From Equus caballus (Eukaryota; Chordata; Mammalia; Perissodactyla; Equidae): a stretch of DNA of 64,000 bases. The stretch spans positions 12,495,001 to 12,559,000 of the forward strand of contig NC_091712.1 in assembly GCF_041296265.1 (NCBI RefSeq), given 5' to 3'. This document shows positions 1-12,944 of the stretch, one piece after another. Position numbers and translations under genes: made by a program. A model generated the notes under the pieces. It worked only from the letters and a program-made list of their open reading frames with translations, did not search any database and was not told where the DNA came from. Numbering within the stretch: the first letter of the stretch is position 1; the number at the start of each line of letters is the position of its first letter.

Positions 1-540
1 TTGGGGAAAGCAGTGATATCAACTTTACATAAGCTTGAGCTTGAAGAGATTTGTTCTAGGATATGTGTGTGTTCCACTTGACAATAGAATATTAGTATAT
101 CAGTAAATGATATTTCAAGTGATGGTTACATATATGTAGTATTATATGTGATATCTAAACAGCATACCTTTTGTGTAATGTATACAAATTGGATATGTCA
201 TCCCTCCATAATTTTCTCTCTCTCTCAGTTTCCAGTTGGTCTAAATTCTGCATTTTTTATTGCATAACACAGCTTCAACTTGCTTTACCTGTGTATAGCT
301 CACTGATAACATCCGTACTTTCTACACACACACACACACACACTCACACACACACGGGAAGAAAGAGATAGATCCATGATTGTAGTGTCACATACCCTTC
401 ACCTAAATCATCACTGATTTAGGCAGTAGAGAACAGCTTAGTAGATGAGCCAAAGAGCTCTCTCTCCTAGGAGAGTTGAGTTTTGTAATCCAGGCATTCG
501 AATGGAGTCATCATGGCTTAAGGATCAAAAACACCAGATG
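1..540. other. no gene recognised; AT-rich flank with a CA microsatellite
   Basis: Nothing in this stretch resembles a coding exon or a repeat I can name. The only clear structure is the CA-rich microsatellite near 323-355. Two short open frames here have no family resemblance and I treat them as chance. Confidence 0.5.
323..355. repeat. (CA)n microsatellite
   Basis: A run of alternating CA is interrupted once by CT. It is a simple-sequence repeat and is likely length-polymorphic. Confidence 0.9.
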
Positions 541-1937
541 GAGTTAGAATCATTAACACCAATCCTTCCCAAACTCTTCCAAAAATTCAAGAGGAGAAAA
601 TACTTTCTAATTAATTTCATAAAGCCAGAATTGCACTGACACCAAAGTCAGATAGACACATTACAAGAAAAGAAAAGTACAGACCAACACTCCTTAGGAA
701 TATAGATGCAAAAATATTTGACCAAATACTAGCAAACTGAATTTGGTAGGCTTTTATTCATGTTATATAAAATTTGCACCGTGACCAAGTGGAATTCTTT
801 CTTGGGATACAGGGATGGTTTAATTTATGAAAATCATTCCTGTAATACATCATATTAACAATATTAAAGGAAAAAAGCACACGATCATCTCAATTGATGC
901 AGAAAAATAACGATAAACTTCAGCATATTTTCATAATAAAAACATTCAACAAACTAGGAATGGAAGGAACTTCCTTAAGGTAATGAAAGCCATATGTGAA
1001 AACCCACCACCGACACGATATTCAACGGTGAAAGGCTGAAAACGTGCCCTGAGATCAGAAACAAGAAAAGCATGTCTTCTTTCACAACTTCTATTCAACA
1101 TTTTATTGCAAGTTGTAAACAGAGCAGGTAGGCAAGAAAAAGAAATAAAGGTACAAAATTAAAAAGGGAGACGTAAAATGACTTCTGTTCAGAGAGGACA
1201 TTATCTTATTTTATAAAAAAGCATGTATCTTCACAAAAAAAGAAAAACTGCTAAGCTAATACATTCAGCAAAGCTGCAGAATACAAAACCAATCACAAAA
1301 CTCATTTGCTTTTCCACATGCTATTACTGAACAATTCAAAAAAAATTAAGAAAATAATTCCGTTTACAATAGCATCACAGAGAATAAATAGTTAAGAATA
1401 TCCAGGAGACAAAATATTTGTGCACATGAAGCTACAAATACAAACTACAAAACAATACAAAGAAGATATAAATAAGAAGAACCACATCCCATGTTCACGG
1501 TCTGGAAAATTGTAAATTGTTAAGATGAGAATACTATGCAAAGTGATCCATAGATTCAATGCAATTTCTATCAAAATGCCAACCATTTTAATGAATTAGA
1601 AAATCCCATTTTAAAATTCACATGGAATTGCAGAGGACCCCTAATAGCCAAAACAATGTTAAAAAAGAACAAAGTTGGATGAATCACAATTCCTGATTTC
1701 AAACCTTATAATAAAAAATTTCAAACCAGTAATAAAAACAGCTTGATACTGTCATAAAGACAGAAATATAAACCAGTAGAACATAACAGAGAGCACAGAA
1801 ATGAACATATATTTATGTATATATGTAAAAATGATTTTTGGCAAGGATGCCAACAATATTCAATATAGAAATGACAGTCTTCAATAAATGGTGCTAGAAA
1901 AATTGGATACACATGGAAAAGAATGAAAATTGACTCT

Positions 1938-2464
1938 TTTTTTAACTTATTTTATTGCAGCAACATTGGATTATAACATTATATGGCTTTCAGATGTACA
2001 TCGTAGTATAGTTCGAATTCTGTGTAGATTCCATCATGTTCACTACCCCAAAACTAATTATAGCCCATCACCTCATGTGTGAGCCTAATACCCCCTTTTG
2101 CCCTCCCCTCTCTCCCCTTCCTCTATCGTAACCACCAATCCAATCTCCATTGCTATGTGTTTGTTTGTCGTTGCTCTTACCTTCTACTTATGAGTGAGAT
2201 CATACGGTATTTGACTTTCTCCCTCTGACTTATTTCACTTTGCGTAATACCTTCAAGGGCCATCCATGTTGTCACAAATGGCCGGATTTCATCATTTCTT
2301 ATGGCTGAGTGGTATTCCCTTGTGTATATATACCACATCTTCTTTACCCATTCGTCCCTTGATGGGTACCTAGGTTGATTCCAAGACTTGGCTATTGTGA
2401 ATAATGCTGCAATGAACATAGGGGTGCATGTATCTTTATGCATTTGTGTTTTCAAGTTCTTTAG
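1938..2464 (-). mobile_element. L1 3' end inserted in reverse into an older L1
   Basis: Read on the minus strand, 2177-2455 encodes 92 residues matching the conserved L1 ORF2 C-terminus, including 'DEWVKKMWYIYTREYHSAIR' and the later 'ISQREK' stretch. A short 3'UTR follows and ends in a T-rich tract (poly-A on the minus strand) near 1938. A short direct repeat, 'gactctt', lies at both edges and may be the target-site duplication. Because this C-terminal stretch is still open, the insertion is younger than the L1 it sits in. Confidence 0.8.
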
Positions 2465-2825
2465 ACTCTTTCTTTACACTATATACAAAAAATTACTCAC
2501 AATGGATTACAGAACTAAATATGAGGTAAAAATATATTACTTTTAGAAGAAAACATAGGAGGAAATCTTTGTGATGTTGAATTTAGCAATGGTTTCTTTG
2601 GCAATGGCACCAAAAGCACAGCTAACACAACAAAATCAATAAACTATTCTCCAAGAAAATCAAACTTTTTGTGCATCAAATATGCAATCAACAGCATGGA
2701 AAGAAAACTCATAGAATGGGGAGGACATCTGCAAATCTTCTATCTTATAAGGGACTAACATCTAGAATATATAGAAAGCTATTACAACTTAACAACCAAA
2801 AACAAACAAATGGATTAAAATCTGG

Positions 2826-3028
2826 ACAAAGTTAGTGGTTAAGTTTGGTGTGCTCCACTTTGGTGGCATGGGTTCTGTTCCTGGGTGCAGACCTGATGTG
2901 GCGGTGACCCACGTACAAAACAGAGGAAGATATTAGCTCAGGGTAAATCTTCCTCAAGCAAAAAGAGGAAGATTGGCTACAGATGTTAGCTCAGGGTGAA
3001 TCTTCCTCAGCAATAAATACATAAATAA
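2826..3028 (+). mobile_element. tRNA-derived equine SINE (ERE family)
   Basis: The head 'gttagtggttaagtttggtg' is tRNA-like. The tail 'agatgttagctcagggtgaatcttcctcagcaa' motif is typical of ERE elements and appears here almost twice, so the tail is locally duplicated. The element interrupts L1 ORF2-derived sequence. Confidence 0.7.
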
Positions 3029-3815
3029 ATGGCTGAAGGAATTGAATAGACATTTCTCCAAAGAAGATATACAAATAGCCAATAAGTACATGAAAAGATA
3101 TTCAACATAATTAGTCATTAGGGAAATGAAATTCAACACCATAATGCTAGACCACTTAACGCCAAGTAAATGGATATTATTGAAGAAAAAAGTAACAAGT
3201 GTTGGCTAGGATGTGGAGAGACTGGAACCCCTGCACACTGCTGCTGAGAACAAAAGTGGTGCAGCCCCTGTGAAAAACAGTGTGGCTCTTCCAGAAAATG
3301 TATACACTGAATTATCATATGACCAGCATTTCCAACCCTAGGTACATCCACAAAAGGACTGAAAGCAGGGATTCAGTCAGATATTTGTACAACAGTAGTC
3401 ATAAGATCATTCTTCACAATAGCCAAAATGTCCCAATCCTACCAGTGGACTAAGAGAGTAACAAAATGTGATGTATGCATGCAGGGAAATATTACTCACA
3501 AAAATGAATGAAATACTGATACAGATCACCACATGGATGATCCTTGAAGACACTGCGCTAAGTGAAATAAGCCATACACACGCGCACTCACACACACATG
3601 CACAAATATTGCATGACTCTATACATATGGCACATTGGTAAAGTTATATTCAAAGAAACAGAAAGTAGAACAGAGATTACCAGGGGGTACAGGGAGGATG
3701 AAGAGGAGTAACTCTTTACAGGGCATAAAGTTTGAGTTTGGGATAATTAAAAAATAATAATAATAAAAACTTTGGGAGAAAGTGGTGAAAGCTTCACAAA
3801 AATGTGAATGTACTT

Positions 3816-4037
3816 GGGGCTGGCCCCGTGGCCGAGTGGTTGAGTTCGCACTCTCCGCTGCAGGTGGCCCAGTGTTTTGTTGGTTCGAATGCTGGGTGCG
3901 GACATGGCACTGCTCATCGAGCCACGCTGAGGCTGTGTCCCACATGCCACAACTGGAAGGACCCACAGCGGAGAGTGTACAACTGTGTACCAGGGGGCTT
4001 TGGGGAGAAAAAGGAAAAATAAAAAAAAATCTTTTAA
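3816..4037 (+). mobile_element. ERE SINE with intact target-site duplication
   Basis: This is a full-length ERE. It has a 'ggggctggccccgtggccga' head, A-box-like and B-box-like ('ggttcgaatgc') tRNA promoter segments, and an A-rich tail 'ggagaaaaaggaaaaataaa'. It is flanked by a perfect 18-bp direct repeat at 3798-3815 and 4038-4055. This copy is the best single indication that the genome is equine. Confidence 0.95.
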
Positions 4038-4144
4038 AAAAATGTGAATGTACTTTACGCCAGTGAGTTTTACACTTAAAATGGTCAAAATGGTAAATTT
4101 TATGTTACATATATGTGGCTATAATAAAAACTATTCATTTACAA

Positions 4145-7100
4145 CAAAAACTACTAGTGAATTCTTCCAAACATTTAAGAAAGAAATCATACTAATTCCC
4201 AACAATCTGTTCCAGAAAATATAACCAGAGACAACACTTTCCAACTCATCTTATGAGGCCAACAGTACCCTAAAAGCAAAACTAGAGTTTAAAAGTAGGG
4301 AAAACTTGAGAACAACAATTCTCATAAATGAGCAGGTACCGTCTTCTATGAAATATTAGAAAACTGAAGCCCACAATGTAAAACAATCATACACCAGGAC
4401 AAAGAGGAATTTGTTTCAGGTATGCAAGGTTGTATCAGCATTCCAAAATCAAATCAATGTGATCCACCCTGTCACAGGCTAAAGGAGAAATTTATACATA
4501 TATGTCAGTTGGTATGGGGGAGAAGTCATCAGTTAGTACATATTAGATATGTCAGGTTCTTTCTCTATCAACTGCACCTCATTAAAGCTCTTACAAAAAT
4601 GAACATAGATATAGAATTGACACTTTCACAAACTTTTAGAAAATGGAACAGAGACCTAAATGTAATGCAAAACAATAAAACTTCTAAAAAAATTATGCAA
4701 CAAACTCTAAGTGGACTTGAATCTGGAATTATGTTATTAAGATACAAACTGAAAATATAATCTATGAAAAAAAACTGATGTTAGACTTTATTATTTTGGT
4801 AAGGAAGATTGACCCTGAGCTAATCAGGAAGATTGACCCTGATCTGTGCCAATTTTCCTCTATTTGGCCTGTGGGATGCTGTCACGGCATGGCTTGACAA
4901 GCTGTGTGTAGGTCTACACCCAGGATCTGAACCTGTGAACCCCAGGCTGCCGAAGTGGAGTGCGTGAACTTCACCACTGCGCCAGCGGGCCGGCCCCAAG
5001 TTAGACTTTATTAAATTAAAAACTCCTGCTTTGTGGAAGGCAAAATCGATGAGTCAAAAGACAAATTACAGACTGGCAGACAATATTTGCAAAACAGATA
5101 TATGATAAAGAAAATATGTCCAAGACATATGTAAAGAATTCTTAAAAGTCAACCATAACAAAAAAATAAACAACCTTATTGAAAAATGGGCAAAAGACCT
5201 TAATATATCCCTCACCAAAGAAGACATACAGACAGCAAATGAGCCTGAGGACAGACGACCACCGCCATAGGTCATTCGGGAATTTCAAATAAAACCTCAA
5301 TGAGACACTTCTACACACCTATTAGAACTGATAAATGCAGGAAACTGACAACACCAACTGCAAGTGAGGATGTGGGGCTAAACAAACTCTCATTTATTGC
5401 GATCTGGAAAGCAAAATGGTACAGCCATATCAGAAGACAGTTTGGCAGTTTCTTAGAAAGATGAGCATAGACTTACCACACAATCCAGCAACTGCATTCT
5501 TAGGTATTTACCCAAGTAATTTGGAAATAGGTTTACAAAACACCTGTGGGCGAATATAGATAGTAGCGTAGCTTTATTTATACTTTCTAAGCACTGTAAA
5601 TGACCAAGATGTTCTTCAATAGGTGAGTGGAGAAAGAACCGGGGTACGGCTATAAAATGGATTATTATTGTTTAGTGATAAAAGGAAACAAAGCATTAAG
5701 TAACAAAAAGACATGAATGAATTTTAACGCTTATTCTAAGTAAAAGAAGCGATCTGAAGAGGCTATTGCATAACACTAATTTTATGTCATTCTAGGAAAG
5801 GTAAATATATAGAGACAATAAAATGACAGTGGTAGCACGGTCTTCACGGAAGAGGAAGGATAGTCGAATGGATAAAGCACAAGGGATTTTTTAGTGCAGT
5901 GAAATTCTTCTGCATAATACTGTAAATATGGACAAAACATTAGATAGTTATCAAAACCTTGAATTTTACAGCACAGAGAGTGAAACAATGTGTGTAAACA
6001 AAAAGACATGTAGGTGTCCAAGAAAATCCCAGAAGTGAATGAAAGATGTGAAAAAAATCTAACTGTATTACAAATGTATGAAACAGTCTGAATGAATGCA
6101 GTGGGTGAAAATGTACAGAAATATGTAATTTGGGAAGTGAGTCGAGTCTGTAAAACTGAAGATGAAAGAAACTGTGCAGACACACTGTATTGTAGCTGAT
6201 AAAGTTGTGACCCAGGGGGTATCGTTAACAACGCTGATACTTCTATACATGTGCACTGAAAATGAGCAGATAACTAAATGGATAGTGAACAGTGGGGACA
6301 AGGTTATTATTTGGAGTAGGAGTTTACAGATAAGCAAGGGGAAGAGTCTAGAATGATCCACGTGGAGACAGAGTTGGAGACATCAGTGTGAACTTACTTT
6401 AGCTGAACATAGAGACAGAAGGCTGAGTATAGATATATTTATAGGGGTTTGAATACACACAGGTTACTACACACAGATATATTTCATTGCTACGTCCTCT
6501 GAAAGGATCTAATGCCCTGACAGCAACAAACACACCTGGTACCCAGGTCTTAATTCTAATACCACACTCCAACAAAAGGAAACAGCGCTCCTTGTAGAAA
6601 TAACTGGTTCTAGGATCCGGGCAGGAAATCTAGGAAAATGAGACTAAAGTGCCATTCAACATAAGAAAGTAATGAAATGCTACTCAAAAAAAGCCAAGAA
6701 TGACGGGGGGACGCCAAAGGGACACATCAGCGAACTGAAGCAGCTCTCGATTGCCAAAGCTGGAACAATTTGAGCAACAAAATAAATAAAGTTGTTGGAT
6801 AATAACCCGAAGAATATATGAATATCAATGACTGTACCAATGTAAATAACTGAATAAAAAGGAAATGAAAAGACACAAATCTCCTGTGTGGGAGAATACC
6901 AATGATTCACGCAGACATTCTGCTCTAAAGGAGGTCGAGGCTAACTCTCCGCTCCTTAAGCGTGGGCTGCACAGACAAAAGTCCCTACAAAGGGGACGGG
7001 GTGGACAAAGGGGATAGAGTGACTGCGCAGGGGAGACATCTGACAAACGCAGCCTCAGCCAGGTGACCAACATCAACATCAATGGGGGGAAGTCACAGGG

Positions 7101-7465
7101 AGAGCACGGACCCTTGAAATGCTGTGATGAAAATGGCAATTTACTTCTCTAATCTTCTTGCCCCAAATCCATAATCCAAACCTAATCATGAGAATAAAAC
7201 AGACAAATTCTGTTGAAGAACATTTTACAAAACACCTGACCGTTACTCCCTAAAACTACCAGGTTCTTAAAAAACAATGAAAGCCTGAGAACCTGTCACA
7301 GCCAGGGGAGGCTAGGCAGAAAGGACTAAATGTAGTGTAGGATAACAGACAGGATGTGTTCATACGAGCAGAAACTGGGAATGGAGCTGAGGGAAACTCT
7401 CTGTACTATCACAGCAAGTTTTTTGTAAGTGTACAACTCTTCAAAAAATAAAGTTAATTAAATAT
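4145..7465 (+). mobile_element. L1 LINE remnant: ORF2 pieces and long 3'UTR
   Basis: From about 4145 the text follows L1 ORF2 ('gtgaattcttccaaacattt' region), skips part of ORF2, and picks up again after a SINE insertion (4794-4999). From about 5600 to 7465 it matches an old mammalian L1 3'UTR. This includes the 'ctccttaagcgtgggctgc' stretch near 6953 and the terminal 'actctctgtactatcacagc' followed by 'aataaagttaattaaat'. No frame is intact. The part from 6014 onward is also present at 54112 onward as part of a larger duplication. Confidence 0.7.
4794..4999 (-). mobile_element. ERE SINE, minus strand, with target-site duplication
   Basis: The minus-strand head is seen on the plus strand as 'gccagcgggccggcccc' at its right end. 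The element is flanked by the 14-bp direct repeat 'gttagactttatta' at 4780-4793 and 5000-5013. The 'gaagattgaccctgagct' tail motif is duplicated. Confidence 0.9.
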
Positions 7466-8847
7466 GAGTACTCGCGAAACGCAAAATACCTGGAAACGAT
7501 GAGTTCTGAACATGTCTCCAGACTCCATTATGTGCCCTGCACAAGCACTATCACTACAGTCAGTCACATTCCTTATAAAATAGGATAATGATACCAAATT
7601 CATAGTTTCTGGGAGATTTAAATGATGAATATAACATTTCTGGCATTGTTTCTAGTAAAAATACACTAGTTAATGGAAAAATTAGTTGGAATTTTTGGAT
7701 ACATTATTTTCCCCCCTCAGAGACCCGCTCCTCTCCTTCCACTCCCAGGGTTTCTGTGCTGTTTCCGTCCCTCAGTCTCTCTCACACTTTGAAAGCAGCA
7801 ACAGTCTGTTCCTCACATTGACCTGGGTGACTTTTACACAGAGCAGACCTGATCATGGCTGTCCCCTTGCATGAAACCTGCATTTACTGTCTACTAATTT
7901 CAGAATCAAACTACAATCCTGTGGCCAAAATATAAGGCTCTTTCTTCATCTGACTGTGTTCTCTCTGACCAGGCTCATGTGGTTTCATTTCCCACACTTT
8001 GCTACTGAGTATTGGTCAGATAGTACTAATCTACATTACAATTACAATATAATATTGTAATTTTATAAACACACCTTACAGTCTAATTAACCCCTAAATG
8101 TCCTCCTCTCTTGCCTCATCCTGGAGTACTCCCACCTCTCAACCACCTGGGAGAATTCCAACACCTTGTTCAAGGCTGAGCACAGTCACAAGCTTGTCTG
8201 TGAAGCTTTCACTAGACTCTCATTGCAGAGTCAACTTCTTTGGATAAAATTCACCAGAGGTCAATGTCACCTCAGGATATTACAGTTTTTTTACATCTCT
8301 CATCGTGTTTAGACAATGAGTACCTTGTGAGAATAAACAGTGTCTTAGCCATTACTTAATATCCAGAATAAAATTTAGTGCCTACCGTATATTAACTGTT
8401 GGGAAAAAAAAAGATATTTTTAATGACTGCAAAAACAAATTATTGAAGAAGCATAAACAGACATTCCCAAAATGGGAGAAAAAGAATAAACCATGAAAAT
8501 CAAGGAAATACTATTGAGGAACGAAGGCCCCATGATTAAGCACAAACACTGGAAAAGATAGATCAGAGAAAGATGTTTGATTCCCGAGTTTCCTTCCAGA
8601 ATCAGAGTCTGTATTGGCAGGACTTGCTGTTACTACATTCTGTATAACTTACTTTCCCTAGTGATGCCCCCAAAGTAACTACCAATAAAAAGGCTCCCTC
8701 ACACCATCACATGTCCCCTCTGCACTTGTGAAAATGCTGTGCTCACCTCGATGTCATCACAGAATAGCCTGAGAGCACTGATCCACTTTCCTCCATGGAT
8801 GATTAATAATGTTGGAAGTTATGCCTACATGAAGGGCAGATGGCCCC
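6014..8847 (+). repeat. 2.8-kb duplicated block, copy 1
   Basis: This block matches 54112-56930 in the same orientation nearly base for base, at about 95% by eye in sampled stretches. It consists of an L1 3'UTR (to 7465) and about 1.4 kb of non-LINE sequence. The left edge lies inside an L1 that continues further left without a break. Copy 1 therefore looks like the original location. The right edge is at 'agatggcccc', after which the two copies have different sequence. Confidence 0.9.
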
Positions 8848-10150
8848 ACTCATGAAGTTTCCAGAACGCAATGATGTTTGCTTATCACCTGAGATTGGGA
8901 GAATAGATTGTAGTGGGTGTAGCAGAAGCATTTACAATTTCTGCTTCTTTAGGGGCTCAATTCCCATGAATTTCATTAATGAAATATTCTTTGTCTCTCT
9001 TTCCCTTATGAGACTTAGTTCTCCAGAGCTAGGAGACAAAAAACAGGATGCCAATTTGTCCCAACTTCAATCTTGGGAAACAGCTTTGGTGTTCCATGAT
9101 CGCCTCTTCTACTATTAAACTTCTGTGTCCCAGGAGGAGGTCACCTCTCTTTAGGTGTTTTCACTGTTAATATCGGAATATCTCATAATAATTGTCCAAT
9201 CCCTGTTTTGTAAGAGAGATTCTGAATACCTTAATATCTTCTTTCTCCAAATGGCTCACAATCATGGAACCTCCCCCGCTCAAGAACGTTTCTCCTTTTT
9301 CCCTGCTTCTCCTTTCTCTTTCATTGTAGACAATATCTGCTTAATGTCACTTAACCATTTGCTCTTTTGGGCATTTTGCAAATTATTATGCAGCAATTAC
9401 TATATGGTAGGCACTAAACTATGTCCCAAGGATGAAGAAAAGTGTAAGAAATTGTTCCTTCTCCTGAGGCATTCACGGGATAAGAGACATAAAATAAATG
9501 AATGCAATTACCTGAGGTGGCACTGAAATCTGACAAAGAGGATACAAACATAGTCAACTCTTCCAGGGGAGGTTAGTGAAGGCCACGCAGACATGCTTAT
9601 CATACTACTGAGCCTTAAAGGTGAATAAGAGGGTAAAATGTCTCCAGGAAGAGAGATCACAGGATAAATGTGGATGATAATTGAATTGTAAGGTGTACAC
9701 AAGATATTTCAAAGAGTTTATTATTTTGACCAAAAGTCAGGGGCAAAGGATGAAAATTGAACCATGGGCAGGTAGACAGCATTCAGAAAACAGAAATGCA
9801 CATATTTTGGCTACAGAATTGATACTTATTTATGAAAATAGTGGAGAGTCAGTGCAGATTTCATGACAAGGGATGCCCAGGATGAAGTTCACATGTGGAA
9901 AAGCCATCCTGGGACAATGTCAGACACAGACTGTTGCCGTCAGAAAAGTCAAAGCAATTGAGGATTACTAGGAGAGCACAGAGTACGTGTAAACGGAAAG
10001 ATAGGAAATGAATGGTCCCCAAATCTGGTTTAAGTCCGTCAAAAGAACAAAACTCTTGCACGAATACAGTTGTTCTCTTGAAATAATCACGTTCACCTTT
10101 TTGTCTTAACGAAAAGGTGGCTACTCCCAAATGCAACACTTCTCTCACAA
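7466..10150. other. non-coding, L2/MIR-like traces only
   Basis: No exon-like reading frame with family resemblance was found. Stretches near 7690-8000 and 8090-8280 are pyrimidine-rich and resemble old L2/MIR-type sequence, though too diverged for me to name firmly. The 92-aa and 123-aa open frames at 8840-9118 and 9155-9526 match nothing I recognise. Confidence 0.4.
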
Positions 10151-10950
10151 CCCTTGTTGAAGAATGGAAAAGCAATTTTCTGGAGACGTCAGGGGCTGTG
10201 TCCCCATCAAAAATTAATACTTTGAAGATACAAGAGGCCTAATCCACAAGTTTTTCCGTCTCACCTATTAGACAGAACTTAAACTCAGGGATGTGATATT
10301 GTACTGGGAAGTTAGACCTCTGGAAGTCAGGAGGGTTAAATGAAAAGGAGGAAGCAAAACTGGCTCCCACTGACTTCTCAGCTGATCTCCAAGAAACAGA
10401 GAATCAGTAGAAAAATCTCCCTCTTGAACAGACCAGTGTCTCTCAGGGAAATTATGCGCTCAGGGGTTGGAATAACCAGAGGAAATGTACCTAATGAGCA
10501 GATATAAGCATTTGTAAATGTCCCTTCTGCTGTAGTCCCTCAGCATGTGCCACCTTGGACTGGGTGGGACATGGCTGCTGCTTTTGGAGTCCTACGTCTT
10601 GTTCATAACTGATATTTGACTCCTTCTTGCTCTCTTGTCTGGTGATAAACCTTCAGTCTCCCTCCTCTACCATCCAAGCAGAAATCATATTTCTACTCAG
10701 AGACCCTCCTCTCAGAGACAACATCCAGGAGCCCTGTAGACACCGTGGGAAAGGTTCAAGAGCAGGAAATCCAAGGTTTATCTGAGGTGACCTGAGAGCC
10801 AACCCTGCACAGCCCAGATTGCAGAGCTCACTGTGTTTGTTTGTTTGCTTTATCAAGTAATTAATGTATTCATTTGTAATGTCAAACCAAAAAGTGAACG
10901 TTGAATTCAGCAATACACGGGTCCAATGTTGACAGTTAAATTAGAGTAAT
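10150..10950 (+). repeat. OR7-unit upstream block, copy 1 (orphaned)
   Basis: This is homologous to 13690-14460, 27960-28880 and 36430-37260. Shared landmarks are 'agaccagtgt', a 'cctaatgagcag'-type motif, the 'cttcagtctcc...catcca' stretch and 'acatccag'. In this copy the conserved splice-donor position reads GA (10729-10730) instead of GT. No receptor exon follows before the next unit begins, so it appears to be a dead 5' end. Confidence 0.75.
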
Positions 10951-11039
10951 GGATGCTCAGTTAGAAAAGGGAATGAGATGTGTAAAGTTCTCCCCACAAA
11001 AGCAGAACAGAATTCTAGGGATCTTTGCAGTTAATGAGT

Positions 11040-12470
11040 GTGGAAAAATAGCGTATCAACTGAGAAGGGAAGTACAGTGAAGTGAGGGCGTTTCTTTCTT
11101 TATTTCTGAAGTGAAGCGTATTTGACTTTATTTACCTAAAGATGAGAAAGATCCAGACTAAGGAATGCTTGAAAAGATTATCTTACATCAGCAGGTCATG
11201 AGGCATATCTATCATGCTATCTTCTCACTCTGGGTATTCGCATGATAGAAAATTATGTAACATGTGAAAAGAGGTATGCTGATGAGCTTTACTTTCCACT
11301 TATTTTATTACCCGTGAACCTGACTGTGTTTGTGGGTTTGTAGCCCTATGCTTCTCTGTTGTGAATTGTCCATGGGAGTCCTTAGCTTTTGTACGACGAG
11401 GTCACAGTGTTTCTATACCTGTTTCTGTATTTATTCCTTCAAAAAATAAAAGGATTTTTTTTTTCACCAACTAGGTGTTTTCCTTTTGGTTCACTGGTTC
11501 ATGTATAGATCTACTGAGGAGAATGTGTAAGAGTTTATAAATTCTGTGGTCGATTCTATCAGTCATTTATCTTGTGTTCCTCCTTTGATTTTTTTGTAAC
11601 TGAAAGATGAGCTGTCATTTTTATTCTTCATTTGAGAATCTTTGCTTTAAACAAAAATCAAAATGAAGGTTCTTCTGCATATTGTGCTAATAAATCACTC
11701 GTTATACATTTTTCCAACTTGTTTTAACATCTCTGTTAATCCTTGATTTTTTCTTTCTGTGTTTTGTGATTACATCTATTTCTAAAAGGTGTATCATTTT
11801 TGCCCATAATCTGGAAGCCAATCTCCTTTACATTTGATTAAAGATTATCTGTATCTACAATAAGCATATTTAAACTCCTATATCTTCATATGAAATAAAA
11901 TTATAACTTTAGATACTGCTTCCTCTCTGAATTTCAAAAAAACCTTTTTGTTATATTCCTTTTTTCCAAGTCTCCAGCAATTGAATCATGAATAGCCACT
12001 CATGAATGTCATTAAATTTTAATATTTTATATTTGTATGAAGTTGATTTCTGATTTTCAATCTCTTTGGTTTCCTACAGTTGTTTTGAAAGTACTACATT
12101 CAGTCAATAGCATCCTCACTGTGATTCTTCCCTCCCTAAGTTGCTAGTTTTTTTTTTTTTTAAAAAACTTTTCTTTTGATGTATGCACCCATACATATTC
12201 ACACACCTTAAGTTCAAATGCATAAGCAGACTCCTGTGCACATGAGAAGTGCTCTTTATGTTTTAGGAAAATGTTTTATTCTATCTTGTCTCTCCCTTTC
12301 TTTCTTACTCAGTGGTACCTTATGGACATCACTCTAATAAACCAGCAAAATGCTGATTCATTATTTTGATGGTCCCCAAATTTCTCATGATGTGGCTGTG
12401 CCATTTACACTTTTGCTGTTCTTTTATATTCTTTATCAAAATTGCTGATATACCTATACAACTAAAACAT
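11040..12470 (+). repeat. OR7-unit spacer block, copy 1
   Basis: The sequence is similar to 25855-26780 and 37300-38700 and lies in the same order relative to a following MER20. Shared landmarks include 'tttataaattctgtggtc', 'cacttgtgaatctttgc'-like text and the 'aataaatcactc' stretch. It has no coding content and marks the tandem nature of the array. Confidence 0.65.
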
Positions 12471-12482
12471 TTTGAGATGGTT

Positions 12483-12665
12483 AATGAAAACTGTGGCTCT
12501 TACCGGGGCAATTTTGTTCCAAAGGGGCATTAGCAGCATCCAGAGATGCTTTGGGCTGTGACATTGGGGAGGGGTGGGTGGAGGCCTGCAATGCACAGAA
12601 CATACCCCACCTCAGACGATGATCTGCCCCAGAATGCCAATCGTGCTGAGATTGAGAAATTCTGA
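12483..12665 (+). mobile_element. MER20 (hAT-Charlie non-autonomous DNA transposon)
   Basis: The sequence follows the recalled MER20 consensus: a start like 'gtggctcttaccggggcaat', the centre 'gagatgctttgggctgtgac', then 'caatgcacagaacatacccc' and the end 'gctgagattgagaaattctg'. The corresponding positions in later units are 26790-26995 and 38735-38940. Confidence 0.75.
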
Positions 12666-12944
12666 ATTAAAGAAAATCTCTGTTTTTAATATTTAGAGCT
12701 GAGCTCTAAAATATTTCTTACTTCTCACATCCACTGCATAACAGAGATGGAATATCCTGAGATTATAGACAAAGAACCAAAGGCCTAAAAGTTCAGTTTC
12801 CTGTCATGAGGGAAATACATGAGAGAGATGTGTAAACTTGTGTATGCAGAAGCTGAACTACTGAGGCCAACTTTTGATGACAATGTCAGACCTAAGCTGT
12901 GTGAGAGCGTTCCTAGTGGAGGAGGCCTCAAAATACCTACATGT

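Larger units (their letters stand above)
550..4140 (+). mobile_element. L1 LINE, 5'-truncated, ORF2 part plus 3'UTR, interrupted by three insertions
   Basis: The plus-strand text follows L1 ORF2 from the reverse-transcriptase region (finger/palm, from about 550) to the C-terminal end near 3500. It then continues into an L1 3'UTR that ends in 'ctataataaaaactattc' near 4120-4140. All frames are broken by stops and shifts, so this is a dead copy. It is interrupted by an opposite-strand L1 3' end (about 1938-2464), an ERE-type SINE (about 2826-3028) and a second ERE SINE (3816-4037). After each insertion the L1 text resumes where it left off. The 5' half of the element is missing, as is usual for L1 insertions. 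Confidence 0.75.

Noticed and set aside
3747-4088. frames on both strands across 3.75-4.09 kb
   Set aside because: They are translations of the ERE SINE and its A-rich tail.
5782-6231. 149-aa minus-strand open frame
   Set aside because: It lies antisense to an L1 3'UTR and is not kept open in full in copy 2 of the duplicated block, so it is a chance frame.
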